From Chrysomallon squamiferum (taxonomy: Eukaryota; Mollusca; Gastropoda; Neomphalida; Peltospiridae), in contig CM022672.1 in the NCBI GenBank assembly GCA_012295275.1, positions 12,513,904 through 12,550,494 of the forward strand: DNA of 36,591 bases, read 5' to 3'. Of this stretch, positions 25,787 to 36,591 are shown piece after piece. Position numbers and translations under genes: made by a program. The notes beneath the pieces are model-generated. The model ran no database searches, was not told where the DNA came from, and worked only from the letters and a program-made list of their open reading frames with translations. How positions within the stretch are numbered: position 1 is the stretch's first letter; each line of letters opens with the position of its first letter.

Positions 25787-28700
25787 GACGTTGCAACTAG
25801 TTTCATAATATACAGCAAAACCGGAAGATAGCCGATAATTCTGTTATCAAACATCGAATGATTATTACGGAAATTTCTTATTTGCATAAATGAAAAAAGA
25901 AAATGTCATCGCTGTTATACACTTTGACATCTATTATTGATTAACCATGAAGGAGTTTGTAGATTAATTCGGATTTTCACATGATGTAATTTTATTAGTG
26001 GTAAATGGTTGCGTAAGTCACTTATTCAAGTCTTACCGAGTTGCTTATAGATAGAATAATGAAACTTAATTCTCGAATAAAGTTAATATGAAAATTTAAT
26101 CAGTCTTTGTATGTCTCAGTATATTTACACTTTTTTTCTCAAAATTATTTATTAATCCAAAAAAGAAGTCACAAAATGATGCATTGTGAAGTGTCCTGCA
26201 GAATAAAATTTGAGAGCAAACAAATTATTTGTTCTATTCTGTGTTTAAGTGCTCTCATTTTCTTTGATTAAAGTTAATATGATTGCCGAATAACAAGTGT
26301 ACACGTTATTTTTTCAGATCGAGACATTTATTTTTTTAAATTATTATTACTTAAAATGAAAAAAAAAGATCAAAAAAGGTTAATAAATATTTTAACCAAA
26401 CTATCCTTTTTATATACTTGTAGAAGCACTAACTGATGTTCTATAAAAATAATAATAATAATTTTTTTAATTATTATTATTATTTCTCTTTTCAAATTAA
26501 CCATGTATTGCTTTTGGGCCTATCATCATTGGTAACAAAGAATAACGATAAAATAATACTGTATCAAAACATACGAACGCCGCCATTTTAGTTACGTTAA
26601 CGTGTATGTGACGGACTGAATTGTTTATTTTTTTTTTTTTTTACTTTTTTTCCCAACGCAGTTTAGGAGAAACGTTTACAAAATTGTCCGACCTATATAT
26701 GATATGATCACGACTAGAGAAAAATGGCGGGGCCAAGATTTGTTTAACTATACTCTTTTGTTATTACATTTCGTTATTAATTAACATTAGAAAGCAAATT
26801 ATAAATAAAACATAATTCTGATGTTCGCAGCTATATTTAGACTGTTTCTTCATACGAACAAAACTGCACTTTAAGTAAGTAAAGTATGTCTTCTTGTTAA
26901 CGTTAGACCCAAATGCGCGAGCTTACGTGCACACACACACACACACACACACATTATTCATTTGTACATGTAATATATTTCTATCCTTATCTAATTCTTA
27001 TCTTATTTCTATCAGTATTTTTTTTGGTTTAGACTTCTTTTATATATGTATGTATATCTTTGTATTATTAATCCTTCAGAAAGAATAGAGTTGTTTGCTA
27101 TAGAATCTATTTTCAATAGAATGCATTTTGAATAACGAACTGAAGAATACTGGTATTGGTTTGATAAATTATCTGATATCAAGGTGTGCTTTTGTGATTC
27201 TGTGACACACGTAAAATATTAAATATAATTAGATACGTTATGTGTGTACGCTGTGTACATTACATGCAAAACGATAAAAGGAATATTATTAAAACAGAAA
27301 CGCCCCTGGCAAACGAAATAAAACCCGTATCTGGCAAGCTGGGAGAGCTGATCAAAAGAATATCCTGGAAACTGACGCAGTTTTTCAACAAGATTATCAG
27401 AAGTAGAAAGAAGGAAATGAACCCTTATTCCAGACATCCATTAAAATCTTTTTATTTGTTTATTTTATTTATTTTTAATTTTTAAATGGAAGTAAAATAT
27501 CTCATTCTGTTAAAATCTCCATGAACTCTGACTGAATGTGTATAAGTATTAAAACCAATTAAATATTCTTCAGTTGGATTTTAATAGTATATATATGTGT
27601 ATGTGTGTATATATCGAGAGAATTATATATATATATAATGTTTTAAATTTTATTTTATTCCTTTGTTTAGTTTTTGTGGGAGGGTTGGAATTTGATTTCA
27701 TTGTGATGTAATGTATTTTATATATAGCTACAAATATTTTTATTATTTTTAATCAACTGATAAACATCAACAGTGAATTATTATTAAAAACCTACTGCTC
27801 ACCTGAAAACACCTGACCGATACTCTTCCATGTAGAGTCGCCTGATGTTCAATTTTTAATTCGCTCAAAACAGCAATGAGTGTTTTGGACACAATTCTCT
27901 CGATGGATTCCCAGAGGGTCCCGGAATCATATCCCATTCTCTCCATGGCTTTCAAAACACTCGTCAGTTTTCTTTTACTACCTTCGTCGTCTTTATCAGA
28001 CTTGATAAAATGGCTACTTTTTTTATTGAGAGAATAGTTCGTCAAATGCATGAATGTCTCCTGCAGGTTCTTGTTACTGGGATTCTCGTACGGTATTGTT
28101 GAAAATCTCGCCAGTCCTTCATTACAAATATAAAACTCTACTGGTTCAAGCTTAGTTAGTACAACGTACACACGCAGGTCAAATTTATATCCATCGATAA
28201 GAAATATGTTTGTAAGATATTCCTGCACTACATGACTTCGACCGTTGTAATTGTAATTCTGGGGATCACGTAATAAATATATCCCTTCGCCTTGAGAACC
28301 CTCGCTAGGTTTCACGATATACGTAGGTTTGGGTCTTGACTTCTTCTCCGCCATTCTTCTCGCATCCGCTGAAAATTCTGTATACTGGTATGGTAGAAAC
28401 CATGTCCTCGGGTAAAAGTTGTATTCGTTTGGAAACAACGTTTTCATGAAGTCCAGGCAACGAAAAAGATTCACTTTGTTGAAGATCTGACCAGCTCCTA
28501 AAGATAGATGAAAAAAAAAAAAATTGTGTTCGTAATTAAAAAAAAACTAAATTTTACCATCTTTGCAAATACTATTTAGCATTGTACAGCTCAGTGTAAT
28601 GGAAAAATTTAAATAGTTATCAAAGAAAAAAAAAAAATGGTTAAAAAAAAAAAACGAATTGCAATATTAATTATATTAAAATTTCTTCGCAATATAAATA

Positions 28701-31700
28701 AAAAGTAGCTGATAGTTATGAATGTAGTTTCCTTTCCACTTTCGTTTTTCAAAATATGTAACTAGTTCAGGAAAAAAATTAACTAACGATCCTTTTTTTC
28801 TTTTTTTCTATACCGATCACAATACTTACCAGGGAATTTATTAACCTTTCCCCGAGTTATGTCTGGATTATCATGAAAACTGGCAGCGTGCCAATGAACA
28901 TCACAGTTAACTTTTCTTCCTCCAAATGGAAACTGGAAAAAAACAAATAATAATTTATTCATATATTTTCATATTAGAAACGTAATATATAGAATGGTTT
29001 CTTTAAATAATTTTTTTTTTTTTAACATGTCGCATCCCTCTGAAGTATTAGGAATCAAGAACAACCATAGACCAATAACGATTTAAACAAAGGAACAAAG
29101 AAACAAAAACAAATTAAACTAATTTATAAAAGAGGCAGTTTTCTGTTCTTGAAGTTGGGATAAAATGAAATAGACTCTATCTTTCTTTGAAGTTAATGTT
29201 TTATTAAAGCAGTGACTTGAAAGAGGAATTTGACCTAGAACTTCTCAACTTAGAAATTAGTTTAAAAGCGAATGTATTTTTTTTATTGAATTACTGGTTT
29301 GTGATATCAAATATAAAAGAAAATTCCTAACCTAAAGGTATATGAGTTTCTTTGTTTATTTATTTTTTATTTATTTGTTTGTTTGTTTGTTTGTTTGTTT
29401 GTTTATTTAATGTATTTCGTTCCATCTGACTGCACTTAAAAAGTTCCACACCTTAAAAAGTATTATTGGAATTAAATTGGCTGTTGTTTGACACTTTCTT
29501 TATTTTTAAGGATAAATATGTTGTTTTACTGCATTATTCAACGAGTTTTCAGTCACTGTCCAGCAACCAACGTTTATTTCTAGGGCAATATTATGCCCAC
29601 TGAACTGATTAGCGTGTGTGCAGTTTATAAAAAGCTGATTGCTTCGCGAAGTGTGTTCTTTCATCTCTTAAATACTCTTTGAATTATCGTTGCTAAGAAC
29701 AGTAATTACTTTCACGTGGTGTATTCATTAATAATGCACCTGACTCTACGACCTTTAGATTAAGAGTCAAGAGTCATCTTCAATAAATGAACTAAAATAT
29801 AAAAAATAACAAACAAGTGGTCTTAGGCACGAATGTATTTGTAAAACTCTTCTTTTTTTAAAAAAAAGCTTTATTTCGTAGTTTTGGCTAGGGTTTTTTC
29901 ATCCCCCCTTTTTTTTTTTTTTTTTTTTTTTTTACTGTTCTTTAATGAAGAAAGCAAAATACATTTACGAGAACTGGGATAAGAAATCAAATCGAAATCT
30001 TTAACTATCACACGGTGCTTGTCAAATGTCAAATAGATTTTTGGCGTATCGCTTGAGCAGATACAAGAACCTGTACACCATTATTTAGTCAAGTGACTAA
30101 AATGGCAGTTGGCCATATACCTTATAATAAGTAGCGTAATCTTTTGGGGTTATTGTTACATGAAGTATGTGTGTCGTAATCTTAACATATTTCTATCGAC
30201 TGTATTTGTATCATACGTATACTTGACTGATAACGTGTCGTATTTGTTAGACTCGTAGACGTAGATAGACTGATAAAATCGTATTGTTTTGTTTCTTGTT
30301 TTTGGGGGTGTTTTTTGTGGGGGCCGGGTAGATAAGAAGGTATGTAACAGACTTTACTAATCAAAATACCCGAGATCTTAAAAACCATTCGACCGATGAT
30401 AAATAAATACACGTATAAATATTTGAAATAGATTACCTATTACATGGCAGTAATTTCACTCAGGCAAAGGAGACAAATGCCTCATACCGAAATTGAGATT
30501 TTTCTTTATATATATAAATATATTTATATATACATACACACACAAAGATTTAATTTTAAAAATACAAGCCACCAATAGCAAATACCAACCAACCAACCTA
30601 AACTAAACACAACAAAAACCTCAGCAGCCTCCCCTACGAAACTATCAAATCATAGCTTATAATCTCCAAAACTTGCAAAATAATCTTATAAACCATAAAA
30701 TCCATGGGTTTTGCGACGCACTGACGTAAATATTAATCACCGTTACGAAAGTCAATACGAGGCGGAATTACTAGAACGCTGTTCAATAAAGCATGATGCC
30801 TATAGTATCAGCACTGGTAGATAAGTCATGTTAGAACGTGGGCTAAGTGGGAGACACAAACATTAGCTAAGACGAACTGATTAGCATGGGTAAATCAATA
30901 ATGAATCGTGTAACTCACTTGCAAGATGTCACCCATACTGGGATGGTTGGAGGAGGATTTATTAAAAATAAAAGGCAATAAATATGGAACAGCGAAATTT
31001 CAGTAGTTGTAATATTTAGTGAATCGGTCACTTTTTGGTATTTATTTATTTGATTGTTTATTTGTTCGGTCTTTTCTTTCGCTCATTTATATATTGAAAT
31101 ATAACTAGAATTCAATTTCACAGCTTACTTTGGATGGATAATATTTCAAAAGCCAGAATTTTCTTAAAATTTTAGTTATGAAATTTTTAATTGAAGTTGT
31201 TTTTACTAGTATATGAATAATACAGTATATAATCTATTTATACGATCTGAAATTTACATTAGCGGTTAACTAGATTAGTGTGACTGTTGTTGATATTTGT
31301 CAAGACATTATTTTGTTAACATTTATTAGATACATAATATCTCATTAATAATGTATAATATTTGAAATATGTTGAAATAAATACTTGAATAATACAATAC
31401 AATAGGATACAAAAAATGCGATATATTATGCACGTATAAATTATAGCACATATAACAGGTACAATTTACTAAACTCATTCATGAATACAGTGAAAAAAAA
31501 TAACGATGATGATGATAACCAAGATTTAAATATGCTGAAATATATATTGGAATAATATAATATAATATATAATATAATAATACAATATAATATGAGGCCT
31601 TTTGGGTAAAAAAAAAAAAAAAAAAAATAAGGTTTAAGCCTCCACCCATTTCAGTTTTTCTAGATAGGGACGGAGGCATTTTAATATCTTTCTTTTCTTT

Positions 31701-32194
31701 GTGTGTGTGTCTGTAAATGTGTAGACTGACGGTGTACGGGAAGAAAAAGAAATGGCATACATGGCCAGAAAGCATGTATATTTTGCACATGTATATAAAT
31801 TATAGGACACATAACGTTACATGTAAAATTTACATTGATAAGAATAGTTAAAAAACTAACAGAAATAAATGAAATAAATGAAGATGATGACGAAAATGAC
31901 ACTATAAATAAAATGTCTAATATTTACCTCCTTCCAACCAAGATCTTCACTACATATTTTCACCACGTCACTATTAGATTTAGCTTTCGATGTGTCGATT
32001 GTGACAGTTGATCTCGAAATTGTTTTAACTTCTGCTAAATGTTGTAGTCGCTCGCGTCGTTCCCTTGCCTTTTCTGCAGCTTCCCTCCGTCTTTTTAATA
32101 TTTGCAACTGTCGAAATTCAATTGCATTATAGTAGGGACTTTCTTTCCCAATCCTTTCGCGATGCACGGTTGTCATCTTTCCATCGCCAATCAT
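20373..32194 (-). CDS. TTLL11: Tubulin polyglutamylase TTLL11-like, complete, 7 coding exons
   Basis: Coding exons on the minus strand: 32194-31928, 28932-28830, 28497-27803, 22789-22578, 22083-21604, 21134-21031, 20767-20373. Phases join to 2256 nt, or 751 residues plus TAG (human TTLL11 about 800). The start ATG is preceded in frame by TAA five codons upstream. Residues 30-60 are a charged Arg/Glu/Lys helix, probably coiled coil. The TTL ATP-grasp domain spans about 70-410: KP at 186-187, GSQGEG at 190-195, KFDLRVY at 228-234, EGLARF at 250-255, MHLTNYSLN at 273-281, GFDIILLKNLKPYLLEVNANPS at about 358-379 with the metal-binding Glu373 and Asn375. An acidic Ser/Thr/Glu/Asp-rich linker follows (about 430-540), then a C-terminal region shared with TTLL11 (IGPTGFRMF, AAIDILYIDMQRKW, a helical tail). 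Known role: polyglutamylase that elongates glutamate side chains on tubulin of ciliary, neuronal and spindle microtubules. Assignment to TTLL11, rather than TTLL6/13, rests on the SPGVVQTVPS-like block and this C-terminal region. The exon 6 donor (GTCTAA) is weak but gives the conserved join. Confidence 0.93.
22160..22247. repeat. (GTT)n/(TTA)n trinucleotide microsatellite
   Basis: GTT repeats grade into a pure run of about 17 TTA units, in TTLL11 intron 4 (22084-22577). The rest of that intron is AT-rich with no feature seen. Confidence 0.93.
22971..23587. repeat. Three-copy tandem repeat of about 200 bp
   Basis: Three units start with ACATTCACATGCATACACAC at about 22971, 23174 and 23374, giving periods of 203 and 200 bp, and each ends with ACTCATAAGTTTATAACAT. 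Each contains a CA/CATA-rich head, an A-run of variable length and a more complex part starting GGTATTGCGGGCTATTATCA. Copies 1 and 2 are nearly identical in the complex part, while copy 3 has several substitutions, so the copies did not all arise at once. The array lies in TTLL11 intron 3, about 180 bp past the start of the 22789-22578 exon on the intron side. No Pol III boxes or coding frame were recognised. Confidence 0.92.
24818..24868. repeat. (TA)n microsatellite
   Basis: About 51 bp of pure alternating AT, followed on the plus strand by CATA/CACA tracts. It lies within TTLL11 intron 3 and can form hairpins. Confidence 0.95.
25124..25167. repeat. (AC)n microsatellite
   Basis: About 44 bp of uninterrupted AC dinucleotides in TTLL11 intron 3. 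Confidence 0.95.
25759..25786. repeat. (AAT)n microsatellite
   Basis: About nine AAT units without interruption in TTLL11 intron 3. Confidence 0.9.
28933..31927. other. TTLL11 intron 1, about 3 kb
   Basis: AT-rich intron with a (GTTT)n run at about 29376-29408, a poly-T of about 25 bases near 29909-29933, and TATA/ATAT-rich stretches at 30500-30545 and 31545-31595. A poly-A run lies at 31608-31627. Open frames at 30182-30412 and 31479-31902 show low-complexity or intron-extension translations, apart from the TTLL11 exon itself. No gene or mobile element was recognised. Confidence 0.65.
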
Positions 32195-33220
32195 TCTAAA
32201 ACGTTCTTTGATTTAGTCAGTACTGAATCCAAATCGTTAAACAAAAACAAATAGATTCGTCTGTAACTGGTTTTGAACGTCGTGCTTGAAATGAGTTTGC
32301 CTGCAGGTACACGTATTCCATTTTATTGGCGGCTGAACAACATCTGTCGTCTGCTACAATGGACCAGTCTAAGTTTTGTCAGAAACATAAATGTCAGTTT
32401 GTTACGAATCACATCCCTGATTACAAGTTTAATAACGCAGTATTATTATTATTCATATACTAGGTGCTTCATGCAGACACACATGAATGATGGTTGTAGA
32501 AATATTGCAGGAACGTCCACGATTCTGTATTTTATTTGGAACAGCAAGCTCGCGAAGCGACAATCCGCGGCTTTCGTGAGGGCGATATGTGGTCCCATTG
32601 ATACGCTACATGGCGAATACGTTCTGCTTCGTGAATAAGCGAAAAAAAAGCACAATGATTTCCTCATTGATTGTTTACACGAAGTCTAGGAGATGACCTG
32701 ATCTGACCTCGGTATAATCCTCACAACCCGCGAACTAGCAGCCATATTCCTGTTATCAGTCGCAAGGCGCCCGTTTATTTTGTGTATATTTATTATAATT
32801 GGAGACAATGTATCGATTCAAGTTTTACGTCGTATGGTATATATATAAAAAAGTCAGGCTATAAAAAAACGCTCCTGTATAAGGTTAATGGGAAGTAAAT
32901 TCATAATAAGATAATAAAATCAGACAAATGGAACTGAAGAGCGTTCGTGAAATGATTTTAAAACGGGTGAATATCAACACCTCTGATCTTTAAGATTTCG
33001 CGTGTGACACCTATAAATAAATATATTTATTTTGTCTCAGAGGTAAACATTTTTTTATATTATTATTTTTTTATTGACAACATATAATAATACTAATTTT
33101 TAAAAATAATAATAAAACATTTAAAAAATAAAAAATAATGATAAATAAAATAAAGTTGAATTAAAGGATCCCTCATGGAAATGTTTACACATCAAAAATT
33201 ATTTCTTTACTGAGGTTTTA

Positions 33221-33222
<2 letters not shown>

Positions 33223-33311
<89 letters not shown>
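33223..33311. repeat. (TC)n microsatellite, about 44 units
   Basis: An uninterrupted CT/TC run of about 89 bp, the purest long dinucleotide tract in the window, about 1 kb upstream of the TTLL11 start. Such homopurine-homopyrimidine tracts can form triplex DNA and resemble GAGA-type elements, but any function here is unsupported. Confidence 0.96.
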
Positions 33312-33313
<2 letters not shown>

Positions 33314-34260
33314 GTTTATTCTCCTTTCTCAAATCTTAACAGACCTAAGTAAATCACTGTTGCATAATTTTCTTTTAATTTTTATGTACGAAACGGCATC
33401 ATGTTATTACAATACTTTATTACCAATATAAATGTACAGAAAAAACAATCACTTAGGGGTATACAAAATGATTTTAGGCTATTTGTTCCCACAGTATTAA
33501 GAGATCCACCAAGCGAAATTAACTCGAATTAAGATTAAAAATTTCTAGCCATTATTTATGGATATTTATTGCTACAAATTATTCTCCGTAATAGAAAGAC
33601 CTGATTATGTTTTCTCACAATCGTATTTAATAAGTCCATCGTGTATTAAATGGCAATTTCGCTGAGAATGAAATCGACTTTTGAAGAGTAGCTAATAACG
33701 CAGGACGTACCAATAACTACATGTTGTACAGCGCTGAAGGAAATCAGTGATAAAAAAAACATAATTAGATTAACATACACCAGAAGTCGCGCAACTATGT
33801 TTTAAGAATGGTGTTTATTTGTTCATTATTAAAACTTAAATTACAACTGCAACGAATAAGAAAAACAACAACAACAACAACAAAAAACCTCGATATTTAG
33901 AGATGTTATCATAATAATAATATTAATAATATTATCATCACTGACATTATATAAACAGCCAAAAAGTACCATAATTTACAATATAAAATGGATTTGATTT
34001 ATTTTAATGAAATAATTAAAATTTATTTTTAAGGTTCTCAAAACCCGGGTTGAACAAAAAAAAAAAAAAAAAAAAAAAAAAGAAAAAAATAAAACAATAA
34101 AAAGCAAACAAACAAAAAAAATCAGACAAAGAATAACCCCTCGACTCCAAAACACACACACACACACAAATAAATAAATAAAAAAAAGTCCGAATAATAT
34201 TAATAATAAAGTAAAAAAAGAACAAAAACAAATGTGAAACACCAAATTACCGTTACATAT

Positions 34261-34266
34261 TTTATT
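34261..34266 (-). promoter_or_regulatory. Candidate polyadenylation signal of the serine protease homologue
   Basis: TTTATT on the plus strand (AATAAA on the minus strand), 113 bp past the TAA stop of the pseudoprotease gene, a normal spacing for a short 3' UTR. Confidence 0.5.
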
Positions 34267-34378
34267 GAAATCTACTTTAGTTTCAAAATCCGCTTTTATT
34301 CAGTTAGACCTGATGCTAATTAACGAAGTCAGAGAATCCTAGATTTGTATTTATCTTGTAATTATCAGCAGCTGATAT

Positions 34379-36591
34379 TTAATTGGACATCATGATTTGT
34401 TTTATCCAGGATACAGCTTTACTGACGTCACCCAGAAACAGAAAATTAAGTCCCTTGACTTTCTGTCCACAGTTGTCTGGATAGCTGTACATAGCGCGTA
34501 ACACATATCTGTTTCCTTCTTTGCATGAAATGGGACTACCATCGTCACCCTTAAAATTAATTTAGATATATAATTACAACAAATAAAGGGAAAAGTAAGA
34601 AAAACAATAAAGAAAAGCTTTAACACATAGTATTATAAGAACAAAATAATAGTTCTTTATTAAAGCTAAGTACAGCTGATGTTGGCAAAAATAAATATTA
34701 AAATAACAACTTTATCATCAGCAAGAAGAAAATAAAACTTACCAAACATGGCCAGACTTTGGTATCGACAGAACAGATAGTCTTCTGAGGAGGTTCAGAG
34801 AGCTTTTGGGGCAGAACATCACTGAATGCCTTGCAGGATGCTACAGGAAACACGGTTATATTGGCTTCTTGCAGTATACTGGCATATGCTAAAAAACGAG
34901 GTTTTTCATGGTTATACAATTATATTCCCTTCTTGTAACAGAGTGGATTATGTTAGGAATTATGGATATCTAGGTTTTTCGTGGCTATACAGTTATGTAA
35001 ATGTAGTATACATTACAGTTAAATTGACTACTTATAGTATTCAAACTTATACGCAAAATATGGATAATTGGCTTTACGGTCATATAGGCTTATTGTACGG
35101 TACTTGTGTCTTTGCTGCATTCACCACTGTATTTAGAGTTTAGTTTAATTTAATTTTCTGTAATACTGATATGAAGGAGGAAACCTGGTACGTTTTACTT
35201 TTTACATATAATTATTTTTATGGAGCTGTTTTGGAGTTGATGTAGCTATGTTTTATTGGTGACATCTTCATTTTTCCTTGCACTTAACCTACAGTATGAA
35301 TCGTCGTATCCCCAGCCGGTCACGGCACACTGTTCTTCACATAAGTTCTCTGTTTGTGACGGAAGACATATATGTTTCACACAGTCATTGTACACTGCTG
35401 GTGTCGACAGTTTCACCATTGCGAAAGCATTTGCTGAAAAATAATTTTAAAAAGTATTATTATTTTATGATATCTTGATTTGCGAACGTATAACAATTCC
35501 CAACAAACAAACAAACAAAAAAACAAACAAAAAAAAAAACGAAAAAAAAATAGAATCTGGACTGATTCAGGATTCCATTGTGATGATTAAAAAAACTTCT
35601 GAAACATCTAATCTAAAATCCCCGTATCATTTTATCTGTCGTATTTTTTTTAATCTTAGTAAGTTATTTAAAGCATTTCTGTGTGTTTTACGAGTGTACG
35701 TAAGTGTGGGTACGTGCATGTAAGCTTGTGAGAGAGAATGTGTACGAATATGTCTTTGTATGTGTGTATGAGTATAAGATCATGCGATTAGGTATGTGTA
35801 ACTGACAATGACATTTATTTGTTCTTGCCTTGTTTGGAAGTATTAGAGAATCGACCAAAAAAGTCAGTCAGTTCTTCATACGTGTTGACACTGGGATAGT
35901 CCGGGTGGATAAATATTCGATCAATCATCAAGATCTGTTCAGCACCCTCATCGATATTGACGTTATAGTCGCCGGCCACGACAAATGCCTCAACACGTGG
36001 ATCTGACGCTGCATTATATTTAGCCGAGCTGTAAATTTAGTGCAAATAAATTTATTAGAGATAGAAAAAGATATAGGTGTATATGGTGGTGGTGTGTGTG
36101 TGTGTGTGTGTGCGTGTGCGCAGAGAGAGAGAGAGAGAATATTTGTGTACATAATTTTTTTTGTTACATCGATTGCCATACATGTAATTTATAATCTGTT
36201 TCACCATTTTCTGTGTACATCAAAACAATGTGTGTTAGTCATTTATTGCGAGAGTGCGGAACACGCACACCAGATTAGAACTTACAGTTTTCCAGTTACC
36301 TGAACGTTCTCTTGCGACTTTGTTAATTACAAAGCAAATTTACGATACTATTTACCATGTTTTAAAATATAATTTTACGTACTGGGTATTAGATCTTTTC
36401 TGCCTCGTTATAGAGTTGTACCGTACTGCTGCTACGTTAATAATAAGAAACTTTAAACGTCATAAACTTACTACAGGATACATTCAGGCGTTGTCAGGAA
36501 CCAATACGGACTTAATAAGATTCCGCCACATTCATGTACGGACGAGACGAGGTTCGGAGGACTGGTTCGGGATGGATTTCTTCGCACGGAG
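34379..36591 (-). CDS. Chymotrypsin-fold serine protease homologue, catalytically dead; C-terminal five exons, partial
   Basis: Exons on the minus strand: 36591-36472 (5' incomplete), 36028-35829, 35433-35293, 34888-34743, 34549-34379, ending in TAA. The frame is open throughout: 258 residues. The S1 (trypsin/chymotrypsin) fold is clear: ECGGILLSPYWFLTTPEC at residues 20-37, IFIHPDYP, MVKLSTPA at 112-119, CAVTGWG, ASCKAF, GDDGSP at 203-208 and a final amphipathic helix VSWIKQIM. All three catalytic positions are changed. The His of TAAHC is Glu36, the Asp of the DIAL motif is Ala109, and the Ser of GDSGGP is Asp205. The primary-specificity position, six residues before that Ser, is Trp rather than Asp. 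Cysteines expected for the 42-58, 136-201, 168-182 and 191-220 disulfides appear to be kept. This suggests a folded, secreted, non-enzymatic protein such as other serine protease homologues used in immunity, adhesion, binding or secretions; its role here is unknown. The intron after exon 36028-35829 needs a GC donor. The signal peptide and pro-region would lie beyond the right edge. Confidence 0.87.
36086..36139. repeat. (GT)n/(GA)n compound microsatellite
   Basis: GT repeats with GC interruptions lead into GA repeats, inside the protease-homologue intron between exons 36591-36472 and 36028-35829. The reverse-strand frame through it is low-complexity translation only. Confidence 0.9.

Larger units (their letters stand above)
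22790..27802. other. TTLL11 intron 3, about 5 kb, repeat-rich
   Basis: Besides the 200-bp array it holds (TA)n at 24818-24868, CA/CATA repeats at 24900-24970, (AC)n at 25124-25167, (TTA)n at about 25336-25361, (AAT)n at 25759-25786 and (AC)n at 26932-26953. Open frames in these tracts are translated microsatellite. A 27240-27440 stretch is less simple in composition and open in frames on both strands, but has no recognisable similarity and no required place in the TTLL11 join. I see no other gene. Confidence 0.7.
32195..34378. other. Intergenic region between TTLL11 start and the serine protease homologue 3' end
   Basis: The 5' UTR and promoter of TTLL11 and the 3' UTR of the protease homologue must lie here. 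The segment 32270-32770 is visibly richer in CpG than its surroundings (CGTCGTGC, AAGCTCGCGAAGCGAC, CCGCGG, CCCGCGAAC), so it is the best candidate for the TTLL11 promoter. From 32800 on it is AT-rich, with a long (TC)n tract, a (CAA)n tract near 33867-33884 and a poly-A run at 34057-34081. No further gene was recognised. Confidence 0.55.

Noticed and set aside
27219-27485. Overlapping open frames on both strands in TTLL11 intron 3
   Set aside because: No family resemblance, no place in the TTLL11 join, which is in phase without it, and no partner exons found.
32273-32638. Plus-strand open frame of 121 codons upstream of TTLL11
   Set aside because: Its composition fits a CpG-richer promoter-like region that happens to lack stops; the translation shows no recognisable domain.
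33976-34245. Minus-strand frames rich in Phe and Leu that look like membrane segments
   Set aside because: They are driven by a poly-A/poly-T run and AT-rich 3' flanking DNA of the pseudoprotease gene.
1-36591. Search for tRNA, rRNA, CRISPR arrays or operon-like bacterial features
   Set aside because: No convincing A/B boxes, rRNA-like stretches, or regularly spaced repeats with unique spacers were seen; the only regular array (22971-23587) is a plain tandem repeat.

Overview
The window is eukaryotic nuclear DNA from an invertebrate animal. It has intron-containing genes with GT-AG splice sites, AT-rich introns and spacers, many microsatellites (CA, TA, TTA, TC) and a Tigger-like DNA transposon remnant. 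Protein resemblance, judged from memory, points to a non-vertebrate bilaterian. The simple-repeat style (long TA/CA/CATA runs) suits a mollusc, perhaps a cephalopod, but this is a low-confidence guess. No prokaryotic, organellar, viral or CRISPR signature was seen.

Layout. (1) 1-2519, minus strand: the first three coding exons of a mitoguardin (MIGA/FAM73) gene, which runs off the left edge. Its first intron holds a 752-bp Tigger/pogo-like element. (2) 3344-15900, plus strand: a complete Integrator complex subunit 5 (INTS5) gene. I could assemble 22 coding exons in a continuous frame, giving 939 residues. It is divergent from mitoguardin, with 824 bp between the two start codons, so a shared promoter is possible. 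(3) 15901-20372: a 4.5-kb AT-rich gap between convergent genes, with no gene seen. (4) 20373-32194, minus strand: a complete TTLL11-like tubulin polyglutamylase in 7 coding exons (751 residues). It has two very large introns, one of which holds a three-copy tandem repeat of about 200 bp. (5) 32195-34378: an intergenic region with a CpG-richer block just upstream of TTLL11 and a long (TC)n tract. (6) 34379-36591, minus strand: the last five exons (258 residues) of a chymotrypsin-fold protein in which all three catalytic positions are substituted. It is a serine protease homologue (pseudoprotease), cut by the right edge.

The four genes do not look like one pathway: mitochondrial outer membrane, snRNA/transcription control, tubulin modification and a probably secreted pseudoprotease. 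The items most worth a second look are the triple-substituted pseudoprotease with a GC-AG intron, the decayed tandem copies of an exon-intron boundary inside INTS5 intron 5, the intron-rich INTS5 structure, and the Tigger fragment.
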